Shown in pieces: positions 48,635-56,508 of a stretch of DNA of 64,000 nt. A program made the translations under genes and the position numbers. The notes under the pieces are model-generated. The model was not told the origin of the DNA. It made no database searches and saw only the letters and a list, made by a program, of their open reading frames with translations. Source of the DNA: Nitrospirota bacterium (GTDB taxonomy: Bacteria > Nitrospirota > 9FT-COMBO-42-15 > HDB-SIOI813); assembly GCA_020846775.1 (NCBI GenBank), contig JADLDG010000022.1, positions 1 to 64,000 on the forward strand, in the 5' to 3' direction. Every line of letters begins with the position of its first letter. The stretch's first letter is position 1.

Positions 48635-49486
48635 CTATAACCTGATATTGATCCATGTGCTGATGGCAATATAAATCTTTTGCAGCTTTGAAAGTTTCGG
48701 TGGATTGTCATAAACATTATAGTTGGAAGCCTCAATCTTATCGAGTATCCGGCTGTATATGGCGCGCATAATTTCTCCGGCAACCATCGCCTTTCTGTCC
48801 TCCCGGGGCAGTGTCTTCTCTGCCCGTATGTACAAATCCCGGGCACGTTGTGTTTCAAACTTCATCAGCTCCGCAAATGCCTTATTATATTTAGAGGAGA
48901 GGAGTTCTGTTTCAGTGTAATGAAATTTTTCAAGGTCCTCAGTCGGGAGATAAATACGTCCCCTCTCAGCGTCAGACTTAATATCCCTGAGTATATTGGT
49001 AAGCTGCATTGCTATGCCAAGGTCAACGGCATAACCCATAGTCTCTGCATTCTTATACCCAAAGACCTCCGCACAGATCAGTCCGACAATGGATGCCACC
49101 CTGTAGCAATACTTATGCAATTCCTCAAATGTATTGTATCTGTTAATTGCAAGGTCCATTTCCACCCCCTTGATGAGTTCAAGAAAATATTTTTGCGGGA
49201 TACCGTATTTGTCAATATATGTCTTAAGTTCAACAGTTACCGGGTGAGAGGGTATTCCGTTATAAAGATTGATTATCTCTGCCGTCCACCTCTTAAGAGA
49301 CTCTGATGCCTCTGGCCTGCTGCCTGAATTATCTGCAACATCATCCAGACAGCGGCACAATGCGTATATTGAGTAGAGCGCCCTTCTTTTCTCAGAAGGG
49401 AGGAAAAAGAAAGAGTAATAGAAATTCGAGTTGCTCTCTTTTGTAATCCTGTAGCCTACTCCTGATTTTATTTGATTATTTTGCAA
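48635..49486 (-). CDS. hpnD: Presqualene diphosphate synthase HpnD
   Basis: 283 aa, trans-isoprenyl synthase of the squalene/phytoene family. First Asp-rich motif CRCLDDVAD (about 45-53), second motif NILRDIKSDAERGRIYLP (about 165-182). Condenses two farnesyl-PP to presqualene-PP. Directly downstream of hpnC (3 bp gap). Confidence 0.93.
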   Translation of the reverse strand: MQNNQIKSGVGYRITKESNSNFYYSFFFLPSEKRRALYSIYALCRCLDDVADNSGSRPEASESLKRWTAEIINLYNGIPSHPVTVELKTYIDKYGIPQKYFLELIKGVEMDLAINRYNTFEELHKYCYRVASIVGLICAEVFGYKNAETMGYAVDLGIAMQLTNILRDIKSDAERGRIYLPTEDLEKFHYTETELLSSKYNKAFAELMKFETQRARDLYIRAEKTLPREDRKAMVAGEIMRAIYSRILDKIEASNYNVYDNPPKLSKLQKIYIAISTWINIRL

Positions 49487-49489
49487 AGC

Positions 49490-50341
49490 TTAGTGTCCTG
49501 TAGTCAGAGCACGTAATAATATATTTATTTTATCAAACGTTGTTATCACCGGTCTCTTTGTAAAGATGTCATATCCATTGTGCTCTATTTTCTCAAGTAT
49601 TTTCATACCGCCTGACCAGATAGACTGCAATTCGATAGAAAGACCTTTTCTGACACTGGTACAGAGAGGGCGGCCCATATTGAAAAGATCTCTTGTAAAT
49701 TCTATTTCACTGGATAAAAGAGCTCTGAATGAATCGTTTAATGTGTGAGATTTAAGCTCATTAACCGTATAGCCAAACCTCTTCATATCTTCCAATGGAA
49801 TATATACCCTGTCTTTCTTAAGATCTATCGCGATATCCTGCCAGAAATTAGTAAGCTGGAGGGCAGTGCATATGAAGTCAGACAACCTGTGCAATTCAGG
49901 ATCTCTGTATTCAAAAAGTGAGAGGATAATCCGCCCCACGGGATTAGCAGAATAGCGGCAGTAATTAAGGACATCTGACATTGACAGGTACCGCTTATTA
50001 ACGGTGTCCATCTTGAAGGCAGTAATAAGGTCTCTAAGCAAGGAGTCCGGGATATGGAATCTTTCTATAGCCTCTTTAATAGAAATAAACACGGGATGAT
50101 TAGGATTACCGGTTACGCATTCATCAAGCCTCTTTTCCCAGTCAGCCAGGAGTAATTCGCGCTCATCATCTCCGTATCCGGCTTCATCGGCAAAATCATC
50201 AGCAGTTCTGGCAAAGGCATAAATTGCGTGCACATATTTCCTTTTATTCCTTGGTATAAGCCATGAACCCACGGGAAAGTTTTCATAATGTTCTAAGGCT
50301 ACCTTACTGCAGTAATTGAATGCATTAGACGCCTCTGACAT
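49490..50341 (-). CDS. hpnC: Hydroxysqualene synthase HpnC
   Basis: 283 aa from the ATG at 50341; the reading frame runs on to 50398 but that part overlaps queE. Motifs ARTADDFADE (about 43) and TNFWQDIAIDLKKDRVYIP (about 160) mark a squalene-synthase-like enzyme. Converts presqualene-PP to hydroxysqualene. Its start lies 16 bp inside queE. Order hpnC-hpnD-hpnE; no squalene-hopene cyclase is in the window. Confidence 0.92.
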   Translation of the reverse strand: MSEASNAFNYCSKVALEHYENFPVGSWLIPRNKRKYVHAIYAFARTADDFADEAGYGDDERELLLADWEKRLDECVTGNPNHPVFISIKEAIERFHIPDSLLRDLITAFKMDTVNKRYLSMSDVLNYCRYSANPVGRIILSLFEYRDPELHRLSDFICTALQLTNFWQDIAIDLKKDRVYIPLEDMKRFGYTVNELKSHTLNDSFRALLSSEIEFTRDLFNMGRPLCTSVRKGLSIELQSIWSGGMKILEKIEHNGYDIFTKRPVITTFDKINILLRALTTGH

Positions 50342-50960
50342 CCGGCCCCCAAATATATTTGTGCAGTTGCAATTGCAGACGGACCCCCAGATTGTCATTA
50401 ATTATCCACGCTGCAAGCTGCTTAGGGTCAAGACTACTGAAGACAGGTGATATCAGTACATTGCATATATCTGTAAGACGGCATGAGTCAATAACAGATT
50501 TTGCCCAAACATAGTCATTATTATCTGCAACAATGAACTTTATCTCATCATTGGAGGAGATAAAATTCAGGTTATCCCACATAATATTGTCGGCCATGCC
50601 GCTTCCCGGACACTTAATGTCTAATATCTTTATTACATCCGGATGTAGTTGAGACACATCCATACTCCCGTTTGTCTCAACAAAGACTTTATAACCATTT
50701 TTTACGAGATTTTCTGCCAGTAGGGGCGCCTCTTCCTGCAATAGTGGTTCGCCGCCTGTGATGACAACATTTCTGCAATCATATTTGTCAAGGATTCGTA
50801 CTATCTCGTCAATAGAATAGTCTTCTCCCTCATTGTACGCATAGGTTGTGTCACACCACCTGCACCTGAGATTGCAGCCTGTAGTCCTGACAAACAAAAC
50901 CTGGATACCAGCGTATGACGTTTCGCCCTGAATACTTTTAAATATCTCACATACCTTCAT
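50325..50960 (-). CDS. queE: 7-carboxy-7-deazaguanine synthase QueE
   Basis: 211 aa radical SAM enzyme of queuosine synthesis. The cluster motif CNLRCRWC (CX3CX2C) is at about residue 30, with the Mg-site FKSIQGETSYAG upstream and ITGGEPLLQ downstream. It is slightly long with a divergent C-terminus (QLQLHKYIWG ...). Overlaps hpnC. A TTGACT-N18-TACAAA promoter lies 6 nt before the ATG. Confidence 0.92.
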   Translation of the reverse strand: MKVCEIFKSIQGETSYAGIQVLFVRTTGCNLRCRWCDTTYAYNEGEDYSIDEIVRILDKYDCRNVVITGGEPLLQEEAPLLAENLVKNGYKVFVETNGSMDVSQLHPDVIKILDIKCPGSGMADNIMWDNLNFISSNDEIKFIVADNNDYVWAKSVIDSCRLTDICNVLISPVFSSLDPKQLAAWIINDNLGVRLQLQLHKYIWGPDVRGV

Positions 50961-50966
50961 AAGGCG

Positions 50967-50996
50967 TTTGTATCAGATAATAGTATTTCAAGTCAA
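50967..50996 (-). promoter_or_regulatory. Candidate leaderless promoter of queE
   Basis: TTGACT (50996-50991), 18 bp, TACAAA (50972-50967) on the minus strand. Only six bases separate the -10 from the ATG, and no ribosome site is present. Confidence 0.42.
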
Positions 50997-51161
50997 GGTA
51001 ATAAAAATAATGAGGTGATGTAATAACGACACACCTGTAAGGTTGACATTGCAAATATAATACACCATCAGGATGTCACTTGAATACCATAACCATTTGA
51101 TTACATTGATATATCTGTGTTGGTACCAAGTGGCATAAATTTTGCTCTAATACAGTTAATC

Positions 51162-52028
51162 ATGCGTTACCAAAGGACCATCAAAAATAGTGTTGAATGT
51201 AATGGAATAGGATTGCATTCGGGTGTTAAAGTATGCATGAGATTGCATCCTGCCCCGCCTGATACAGGAATCATATTTATCAGGAGTGATAAAAATGTGC
51301 GGATTGAAGCAACGGCTGACAAGGTAGTTTCAACTGAGTCCTCATCTACCCTCGGCATAAATGGTTATAACGTAGGGACAGTAGAACACCTCCTGGCTGC
51401 TGCAGCAGGTCTTAACATTGATAATATGCTTGTAGAGTTAAATGCCCCTGAAGTTCCAATTATGGATGGGAGTTCATCCCCATTAGTAGAACTTATTCTA
51501 AATAGCGGTATAGTTCAACAGGACAAGATCAGGACCCACATCAGGATTCTTGATACTATTGAGATAATAAGTGGAAACGGGTATATAAAAATAGAACCGT
51601 CACCTTTCCCTGTCATTACGTACCTGATGGATTTTGATCACCCGTTACTCAGGAAACAGGAGTTTTTATATCATCCTTCCATAGATGGTTTTATAAGTGA
51701 AATAGCGCCAGCCCGTACCTTTGCCTTTCAAAGGGATCTCCTGACCCTTAAGAAAAAAGGGCTGGGTAAGGGAGGATCACTTGAGAACGCTATCATTCTT
51801 GGTGAGCATGACATATTAAATAAAGAGGGTTTGAGATTTAAAGATGAGTTTATACGCCACAAGATACTTGATCTTATTGGTGATTTATCCCTTCTTTCAA
51901 GGTCATTTATCGGACATGTGACCGCCTGCCGTACCGGCCATACACTAAATACACGACTTGCCGCTGCCATACTTGCCAGCAATGAGAAATGGATTGAGGT
52001 AGGACACCGGGAAGTTGACGTTAATTGA
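51162..52028 (+). CDS. lpxC: UDP-3-O-acyl-N-acetylglucosamine deacetylase
   Basis: About 288 aa. Committed step of lipid A synthesis; zinc enzyme. Zinc ligands appear in GTVEHLLAA (His, about 77) and HKILDLIGDL (His and Asp, about 240). The general acid-base His lies in the C-terminal RTGHTLNTRL region. The ATG at 51162 (MRYQRTIKN) is the family-typical start; the open frame begins at GTG 51117. It shows that the cell has an LPS-type outer membrane. Confidence 0.94.
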   Translation: MRYQRTIKNSVECNGIGLHSGVKVCMRLHPAPPDTGIIFIRSDKNVRIEATADKVVSTESSSTLGINGYNVGTVEHLLAAAAGLNIDNMLVELNAPEVPIMDGSSSPLVELILNSGIVQQDKIRTHIRILDTIEIISGNGYIKIEPSPFPVITYLMDFDHPLLRKQEFLYHPSIDGFISEIAPARTFAFQRDLLTLKKKGLGKGGSLENAIILGEHDILNKEGLRFKDEFIRHKILDLIGDLSLLSRSFIGHVTACRTGHTLNTRLAAAILASNEKWIEVGHREVDVN

Positions 52029-52073
52029 CTATATTATAATAAATCTTCATAGCAAAATAATTAGAAAAAGATG

Positions 52074-52101
52074 GGGGGCTTTAAATATGTTTAAAGCCCC
52101 C
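52074..52101. terminator. Bidirectional terminator, lpxC / H1-like peptide gene
   Basis: A perfect 12-bp stem GGGGGCTTTAAA/TTTAAAGCCCCC with loop TATG. It is followed by ATTTATT on the plus strand and ATCTTTTTCT on the minus strand, so it serves convergent transcripts. Confidence 0.85.
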
Positions 52102-52128
52102 ATTTATTGATATAATTGAACAAAAATA

Positions 52129-52248
52129 TTATTTCTTTTTGCTTGCCGTTTTCTTTGCTGCTGGTTTCTTTGCTGCTGGTTTCTTTGCTGCCGGCTTTTT
52201 TGCTGCTGCCTTCTTTTTAGCCGGAGCCTTTTTCTTTGCTGTTGCCAA
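52129..52248 (-). CDS. 39-residue histone-H1-like Lys/Ala/Pro repeat peptide
   Basis: Starts at TTG (52248) with a perfect AAAGGAGGTGAT site, and ends before the strong terminator. The product is MATAKKKAPAKKKAAAKKP, then PAAKK units, ending ASKKK: nearly half lysine, no acidic or aromatic residue. The 15-bp unit GCAGCAAAGAAACCA is repeated in tandem. Such tails resemble H1, AlgP and HU-tail sequences that bind DNA or RNA non-specifically. The ribosome site contains the TGA of the upstream HARE-HTH gene, so the two are translationally coupled. Short and easily missed by gene finders. Confidence 0.75.
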   Translation of the reverse strand: MATAKKKAPAKKKAAAKKPAAKKPAAKKPAAKKTASKKK

Positions 52249-52254
52249 TGAATA

Positions 52255-52773
52255 TCACCTCCTTTCGTGACCCTGTGTCTCTTCTCCTGAGAGGCTATAC
52301 GTGTTAGGAGAAACTCTCAGAAACCTCTTATCCCTGTTTAAAGATATTGACACAGACGTTATCGGTGTTTTACTCCTTATTTTTACCCCGCCTTCGAGTA
52401 GGCGCAGGTATATTTCCTTTGCATGAAGGGCCCTTCCTTCTTCCTTCAATAGGATATATGTGGCCTGGGGTATGCTGAGGCCAGAAAATTTGAATTGGTT
52501 TAATAACAGGTCTTTCGTCTCTTCAGACTGTTTTGATGAATTTTTTTCACTGTCTTCCGGCTGGGCCTGCTGTGATGCGCGGGACTTATTTCTTTCTACC
52601 TTATAAAGTGTTTCTGCTAATTCCAAGTATCTTTTTCCGGTTTTAATCTCATCATCCAGACGGTCACGTTTTTTCTGCAACTCTATCAGCCTGTTGCGAT
52701 ACATCATTATTCGCTGTTCGAGACCACCAAGGATATCTTCTAATTCTTCAATCAAACTTCCATCTTTAAGCAT
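52255..52773 (-). CDS. Coiled-coil protein with C-terminal HARE-HTH domain
   Basis: 172 aa. A long N-terminal coiled coil (about 5-65) is followed by a polar linker rich in Ser/Gln/Glu (66-90) and a winged helix at about 95-165 (SIPQATYILLKEEGRALHAKEIYLRL ... RDKRFLRVSPNTYSL). The winged helix matches the HARE-HTH fold found in RNA polymerase delta, ASXL proteins and some restriction enzymes. It is probably a dimeric DNA-binding protein. The ATG has no ribosome site; a TTGACA-N18-TATAGT promoter ends 8 nt before it. Confidence 0.72.
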   Translation of the reverse strand: MLKDGSLIEELEDILGGLEQRIMMYRNRLIELQKKRDRLDDEIKTGKRYLELAETLYKVERNKSRASQQAQPEDSEKNSSKQSEETKDLLLNQFKFSGLSIPQATYILLKEEGRALHAKEIYLRLLEGGVKIRSKTPITSVSISLNRDKRFLRVSPNTYSLSGEETQGHERR

Positions 52774-52781
52774 ACAATCAT

Positions 52782-52811
52782 ACTATACACGCTATAAAGA
52801 AGATTTGTCAA
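52782..52811 (-). promoter_or_regulatory. Promoter of the HARE-HTH / H1-like operon
   Basis: Minus strand: consensus TTGACA (52811-52806), 18 bp, TATAGT (52787-52782), then 8 nt to the ATG. It predicts an mRNA starting one or two bases before the ATG. Confidence 0.6.
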
Positions 52812-52966
52812 GAAATATTTAATACAAGGAATCTTGCTTGTATAGATACATAGAGATTTGTATGAATATCTGTATTGTTGAATGAATATAGCTATTGAAG
52901 TCATAGAAATATTTTCTGGATTGCATTGCATGCGGGGTAGCTTAACTATATGGAAGATAAGAAATA

Positions 52967-53227
52967 TTATACATCCTGGCAAAGAAACTCATTTACATAT
53001 GTATCAACTACTGGGAGTTTCTTTTCCGTTATAGCATTGGATATAAAATAATCCTTTCCGCATCTTCTAAGAGATATCTCGTTCCTTGAAACCATGTAGT
53101 CAATTGCAAGGAATATAAGGTTGTATGAAGTATCCAGGTTTTGTTCTAATTCAAAAAGGGTAATACTGCCGTTTTTGTCTATCAGGTTTTTGATCTGCCT
53201 TGATACATTGCTGAGAGGTTCTTTCAT
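52967..53227 (-). CDS. Small winged-helix-like protein
   Basis: 86 aa. The pattern VSRQIKNLIDKNGSITLFELEQNLDTS, then LAIDYMVSRNEISLRR, fits a winged helix-turn-helix. A good AAGGAG site lies six bases before the ATG. The 193 bp between it and the HARE-HTH gene is AT-rich with no visible gene. No partner or target is recognised. Confidence 0.6.
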   Translation of the reverse strand: MKEPLSNVSRQIKNLIDKNGSITLFELEQNLDTSYNLIFLAIDYMVSRNEISLRRCGKDYFISNAITEKKLPVVDTYVNEFLCQDV

Positions 53228-53558
53228 AATATTCTCCTTTTACTATATTAATGGGCTTGTGTTTTGGTTAAATATATATACAAACGGCATACCAGATAGA
53301 ATACTTGAGCATAATTTTTATTTCTTTATGTTATCAATTAGTTACGAGAAGTGTTTTTACGATACGATTTAAGTTTCAATAATTTATAGCCAATTTCATG
53401 ACGATAGCCGTCAACATACTCCTGCTTAATCAGCATAAGTTATGATTATAATATTTTGTAAAGACCGTCTCCTTCAAGGGAAGGGTATATATTGGTAGTG
53501 CTATTGATAAATCTCTTGACCGGTCAGACAAGTTATGTTAATAATACGGCAAAATTGA
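53228..53558. other. AT-rich spacer upstream of tRNA-Val
   Basis: 331 bp with no credible gene on either strand; only short frames lacking ribosome sites. The region probably holds the tRNA promoter (TTGACC near 53516-53521, with TATGTTAATAAT downstream). Confidence 0.4.
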
Positions 53559-53633
53559 GGGCGATTGGCTCAGTGGTAGAGCGCTTCCTTCACACGGAAG
53601 AGGTCACAGGTTCGATACCTGTATCGCCCACCA
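53559..53633 (+). tRNA. tRNA-Val (anticodon CAC)
   Basis: 75 nt cloverleaf. Acceptor GGGCGAT/ATCGCCC; D-arm GCTC-AGTGGTA-GAGC; anticodon stem CTTCC/GGAAG with loop TTCACAC (anticodon CAC, reading GUG); T-arm ACAGG-TTCGATA-CCTGT; encoded CCA at the 3' end. All stems pair perfectly. Confidence 0.97.
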
Positions 53634-53746
53634 ATGAAATCAATTGGTTACGATCCCGTTACACATCAGCATTCTTCTATATTGTGTTAATTTCTTGATA
53701 ATCGTTGTATATTCTATCTCTAACAAATTTACGCGTGAAGGGGGTC

Positions 53747-54526
53747 ATGATTAATAATCAAAAAGAATTGACGCAATATGATCTGGACAGATATAACCGG
53801 CAAATGATGATCAATGGATGGGGCGCTGAAGGACAGAAAAGGCTTAAAAACTCTAAAGTAGTAGTATTGGGGGCCGGTGGGCTGGGATGTCCTGCTTCAA
53901 TATACCTTGCTGTGGGCGGCATCGGATATCTAACAATTATTGACATGCAAAAACCGGAACTGACTAATTTGAATCGTCAGGTATTACATTGGGAGGAGGA
54001 CATAAAAGGTAACGGTAAATACAAGGCCATCTCTGCGAAAGAAAAAATAGAACAGATGAATTCAGATATACTTGTTGAGAGTGTTGTAGCCGAAATTAAC
54101 GAAGAAAATATATATGACATGATAAAAGGGGCAGACGTTGTAATTGATGCAATGGATAATTTCCGCATCAGGTACCTTATTAACAAGGCCTGTGTACATT
54201 ACCAGATTCCTTTTGTCCACGCTGGGATTTATGGACTTGCGGGACAACTGACTACGATAGCGCCTGGCAAGGGTCCCTGTTTAAAATGTATATTCCCAAC
54301 ACCTCCTGTCGAACAAAAGATATTTCCTGTACTTGGTACAACTCCGGCTATGTTTGCAACCCTTCAGGCTATGGAGGCGTTCAAACTTATTCTTGGAATA
54401 GGTACCCCATTAACCGGAGGGCTGCTGATATTCGATGGAGAAAGCATGTCTTTTGACATTATTAAGATAAATAGAAGAGAGAATTGTGACGAGTGTTCAC
54501 TCCTTTACACAACAAATGCAGGGTAA
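53747..54526 (+). CDS. ThiF/MoeB/HesA-family adenylyltransferase
   Basis: 259 aa from the ATG at 53747 (GAAGGGGG upstream). E1-like fold: RYNRQMMINGWGAEGQKRL, the ATP loop VVLGAGGLGCPAS, LNRQVLH and DAMDNFRIRYLIN. Zinc cysteines are in CLKC and CDEC. The stretch that normally carries the reactive Cys (PSCAEAGVLG in MoeB) is shortened and Cys-free (PPVEQKIFPVLGTTPA). It may adenylate a ubiquitin-like sulphur carrier (ThiS/MoaD) not found in the window. Confidence 0.88.
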   Translation: MINNQKELTQYDLDRYNRQMMINGWGAEGQKRLKNSKVVVLGAGGLGCPASIYLAVGGIGYLTIIDMQKPELTNLNRQVLHWEEDIKGNGKYKAISAKEKIEQMNSDILVESVVAEINEENIYDMIKGADVVIDAMDNFRIRYLINKACVHYQIPFVHAGIYGLAGQLTTIAPGKGPCLKCIFPTPPVEQKIFPVLGTTPAMFATLQAMEAFKLILGIGTPLTGGLLIFDGESMSFDIIKINRRENCDECSLLYTTNAG

Positions 54527-54557
54527 TCTTCTCCCAAACTCACAGGAGGACCTGACC

Positions 54558-55019
54558 ATGTCCGGCATCTCAACCAACACTGTCCGTCTTCACCGCGTGC
54601 TTGGCGCGCCGCCCGAACGTGTCTACAGGGCATTTCTCGATCCTGACGCGATGTCTAAGTGGCTTCCCCCGCATGGCTTCACCGCTAAGGTTCATCACAT
54701 GGAAGCGCGCCCCGGTGGCGGCTATCGAATGTCATTCACGAACTTCAGTACAGGCAAGAGCCAATCTTTCAGCGGCAAGTATGCCGAACTTACTCCGCAT
54801 GAGCATATCAGATACACCGACCAGTTTGATGACCCCAACATGCCCGGACTGATGCATGTCACGATATCGCTAAAGAAGGTCGCCTGCGGAACAGAGCTGA
54901 CGATAGTTCAGGAAGGGCTCCCGGCAGCAATTCCAGTCGAGTATTGCTACCTTGGATGGCAGGAATCCTTGTCGCAGCTGGCACATTTGGTGGAACCGGA
55001 AATTCCGGATGGCGCATAG
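54558..55019 (+). CDS. SRPBCC/AHSA1-type protein
   Basis: 153 aa. START-like fold of the AHSA1/polyketide-cyclase group: RVLGAPPERVYRAFLDPDAMSKWLPP, GGGYRMSF and the C-terminal GWQESLSQLAHLVE helix. AGGAGG eight bases before the ATG at 54558 fixes the start. The coding region is visibly more GC-rich than its neighbours, which may reflect recent acquisition. Ligand unknown. Confidence 0.85.
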   Translation: MSGISTNTVRLHRVLGAPPERVYRAFLDPDAMSKWLPPHGFTAKVHHMEARPGGGYRMSFTNFSTGKSQSFSGKYAELTPHEHIRYTDQFDDPNMPGLMHVTISLKKVACGTELTIVQEGLPAAIPVEYCYLGWQESLSQLAHLVEPEIPDGA

Positions 55020-55247
55020 CCGTATGCTGATTGGTCTATGTCCAATTTATCACGCTCTGCTCCACCAGGATTAATATTGAAGGACAACCCATGGACACTA
55101 TTCGCCAATGCGCAACAACAACCCCCGCATTGATTCTATGTAATCTCAAGAAACAGCGCCATCAGATGGTCCTTATTGAAACTCTTCAGAATCTCCATTT
55201 GAAGCCCGTTTTTTTGCCCCCAGTATTAAAACCGGGACAGACTTTTC

Positions 55248-55598
55248 CTAAATCGCTTTCTTGGTTCCGTCCTCGTCTACGTTGACAAATGTTATGTTCG
55301 TATCGAATACGAGCTCCTCCTCTCCAGATTCGATGTAGTCGCAGTAAACTTTGACATAGTAAGTCACTGAAGTGTTGCCTTTTCGAGTACGGTTAATATC
55401 AAATTTTAAGACCGACCCCAGGCGGATGTTCTTCCTGAATACGACTTTATCGAGTCCAATGGTCACGAACCTGTGACCGGGAAAATCCAGATTAGCTGTG
55501 ATGTAGCCGTATTCATCAACCCACTGTAACAGGTAACCGCCGAACAGGAAACCGTAGTGATTAAGGTGCTCAGGTAATACAAGCTTGTGGTTTATCAT
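55248..55598 (-). CDS. Acyl-CoA thioesterase, hotdog fold (YciA-like)
   Basis: 116 aa. The hotdog motif HLNHYGFLFGGYLLQWVDEYGYITA (about 11-35, given here as the family core) and a central strand pair around FRKNIRLGSVLKFD match YciA/acyl-CoA hydrolases. Cleaves acyl-CoA to free acid and CoA. Slightly short but complete. The 228 bp before it (55020-55247) holds no convincing gene. Confidence 0.85.
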   Translation of the reverse strand: MINHKLVLPEHLNHYGFLFGGYLLQWVDEYGYITANLDFPGHRFVTIGLDKVVFRKNIRLGSVLKFDINRTRKGNTSVTYYVKVYCDYIESGEEELVFDTNITFVNVDEDGTKKAI

Positions 55599-55743
55599 GG
55601 TTACGTACCTTTCCCCTGGCTGTGTTATTAAAGGTCTTGCCCTTTTTGTTTACTTGCCGCAGGTTTGCTATACGGCACTGCAATACCCGCATACATTTCT
55701 TATGCTGCCCCGGCAGGATATTCTATCCAATCCCATTTGTAAG

Positions 55744-55784
55744 GTCAATTCTCGATTGACACATAAATCCCTACCTGATACTCT
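55744..55784 (+). promoter_or_regulatory. Promoter and overlapping operator of the rubrerythrin-like gene
   Basis: TTGACA (55756-55761), 17 bp, TACTCT (55779-55784). An inverted repeat GTCAAT-tctcg-ATTGAC (55744-55760) overlaps the -35. It lies in a 281-bp gene-free stretch (55599-55879). Confidence 0.45.
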
Positions 55785-55879
55785 GACGCATTAAAGAGAT
55801 ATTCATGAATGACATAATTCCAGAAAATAACAAGCATTCGGATCATAACAGTAAAGCAAACTGAATAGGAGGAAATAAT

Positions 55880-56380
55880 ATGGAAGTTGAAAACGCATTA
55901 AAGAAGGCAATCATGGTTGAAAAAGAAGCAATGAAAAAATATATGGAATACGCGAGGGCGACAAATAATGTAGCTGGGAAGAACATGTTCATCATATTAG
56001 CACTAGATGAGTGGGACCATATGTCTATACTCGAGAAACAGCTGGCAAGCCTTTCGAGCCGGGGCAATTGGGATAGAGCTGAAATCTCTAAATCGGAAAT
56101 TGAATTATTAATACCTAAACTGAAGGAAACCAGAAAAAATACAAGTCGGGAATCCGGAATAGGCGACCTCGAAGCTCTATCTACGGCACTCAGCGAGGAA
56201 CAGGCGGCCAATGAATATTACCTGAAACAGGCCGGGCTGATGACAGACGCAGCGGCTAAAAAAATGTACCTTAGGCTCGCCGAAATGGAAGACGCTCATT
56301 ACAAGATACTGGAAGCTGAAATAGACGGTATCAAGGGCAGCGGCTTCTGGCTGGGTTTCCCGGAGTTCACTATGGACTGA
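55880..56380 (+). CDS. Ferritin-like/rubrerythrin-like diiron protein
   Basis: 166 aa, four-helix ferritin-like protein with two ExxH motifs (DEWDHM near 45 and EMEDAH near 138) and additional Glu in EKEAMKKY and EEQAANEYY. No rubredoxin domain. Probably a diiron peroxide-handling or iron-related protein. AGGAGG precedes the ATG. Part of a stretch of oxidative/metal genes. Confidence 0.85.
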   Translation: MEVENALKKAIMVEKEAMKKYMEYARATNNVAGKNMFIILALDEWDHMSILEKQLASLSSRGNWDRAEISKSEIELLIPKLKETRKNTSRESGIGDLEALSTALSEEQAANEYYLKQAGLMTDAAAKKMYLRLAEMEDAHYKILEAEIDGIKGSGFWLGFPEFTMD

Positions 56381-56414
56381 TACTGTCCAATAGTAGTTTG
56401 AATCTAAATATTTG

Positions 56415-56443
56415 TTGACAGCAAAATCCCGTCCTGCTACCTT
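56415..56443 (+). promoter_or_regulatory. Candidate promoter of the carbonic anhydrase gene
   Basis: TTGACA (56415-56420), 17 bp, TACCTT (56438-56443), followed by a 65-nt leader with AAAGGAG before the ATG. Confidence 0.42.
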
Positions 56444-56508
56444 ATCCGCTGAAAAGCAGATACTTAGGCGGTAAATAAACGAAGTCCAAATAGAGAAAGG
56501 AGAATTTT

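Noticed and set aside
51043-51061. TTGACA and TATAAT near lpxC
   Set aside because: The two hexamers are only 7 bp apart, too close to form a promoter.
52129-52248. KKPAA repeat as a mere low-complexity non-coding stretch
   Set aside because: A perfect ribosome site, start, uninterrupted frame, stop and terminator all line up, so it is kept as a gene.
55031-55285. 84-aa reading frame after the SRPBCC gene
   Set aside because: No ribosome site, no family resemblance, unusual composition and overlap with the end of the thioesterase gene. Treated as non-coding.
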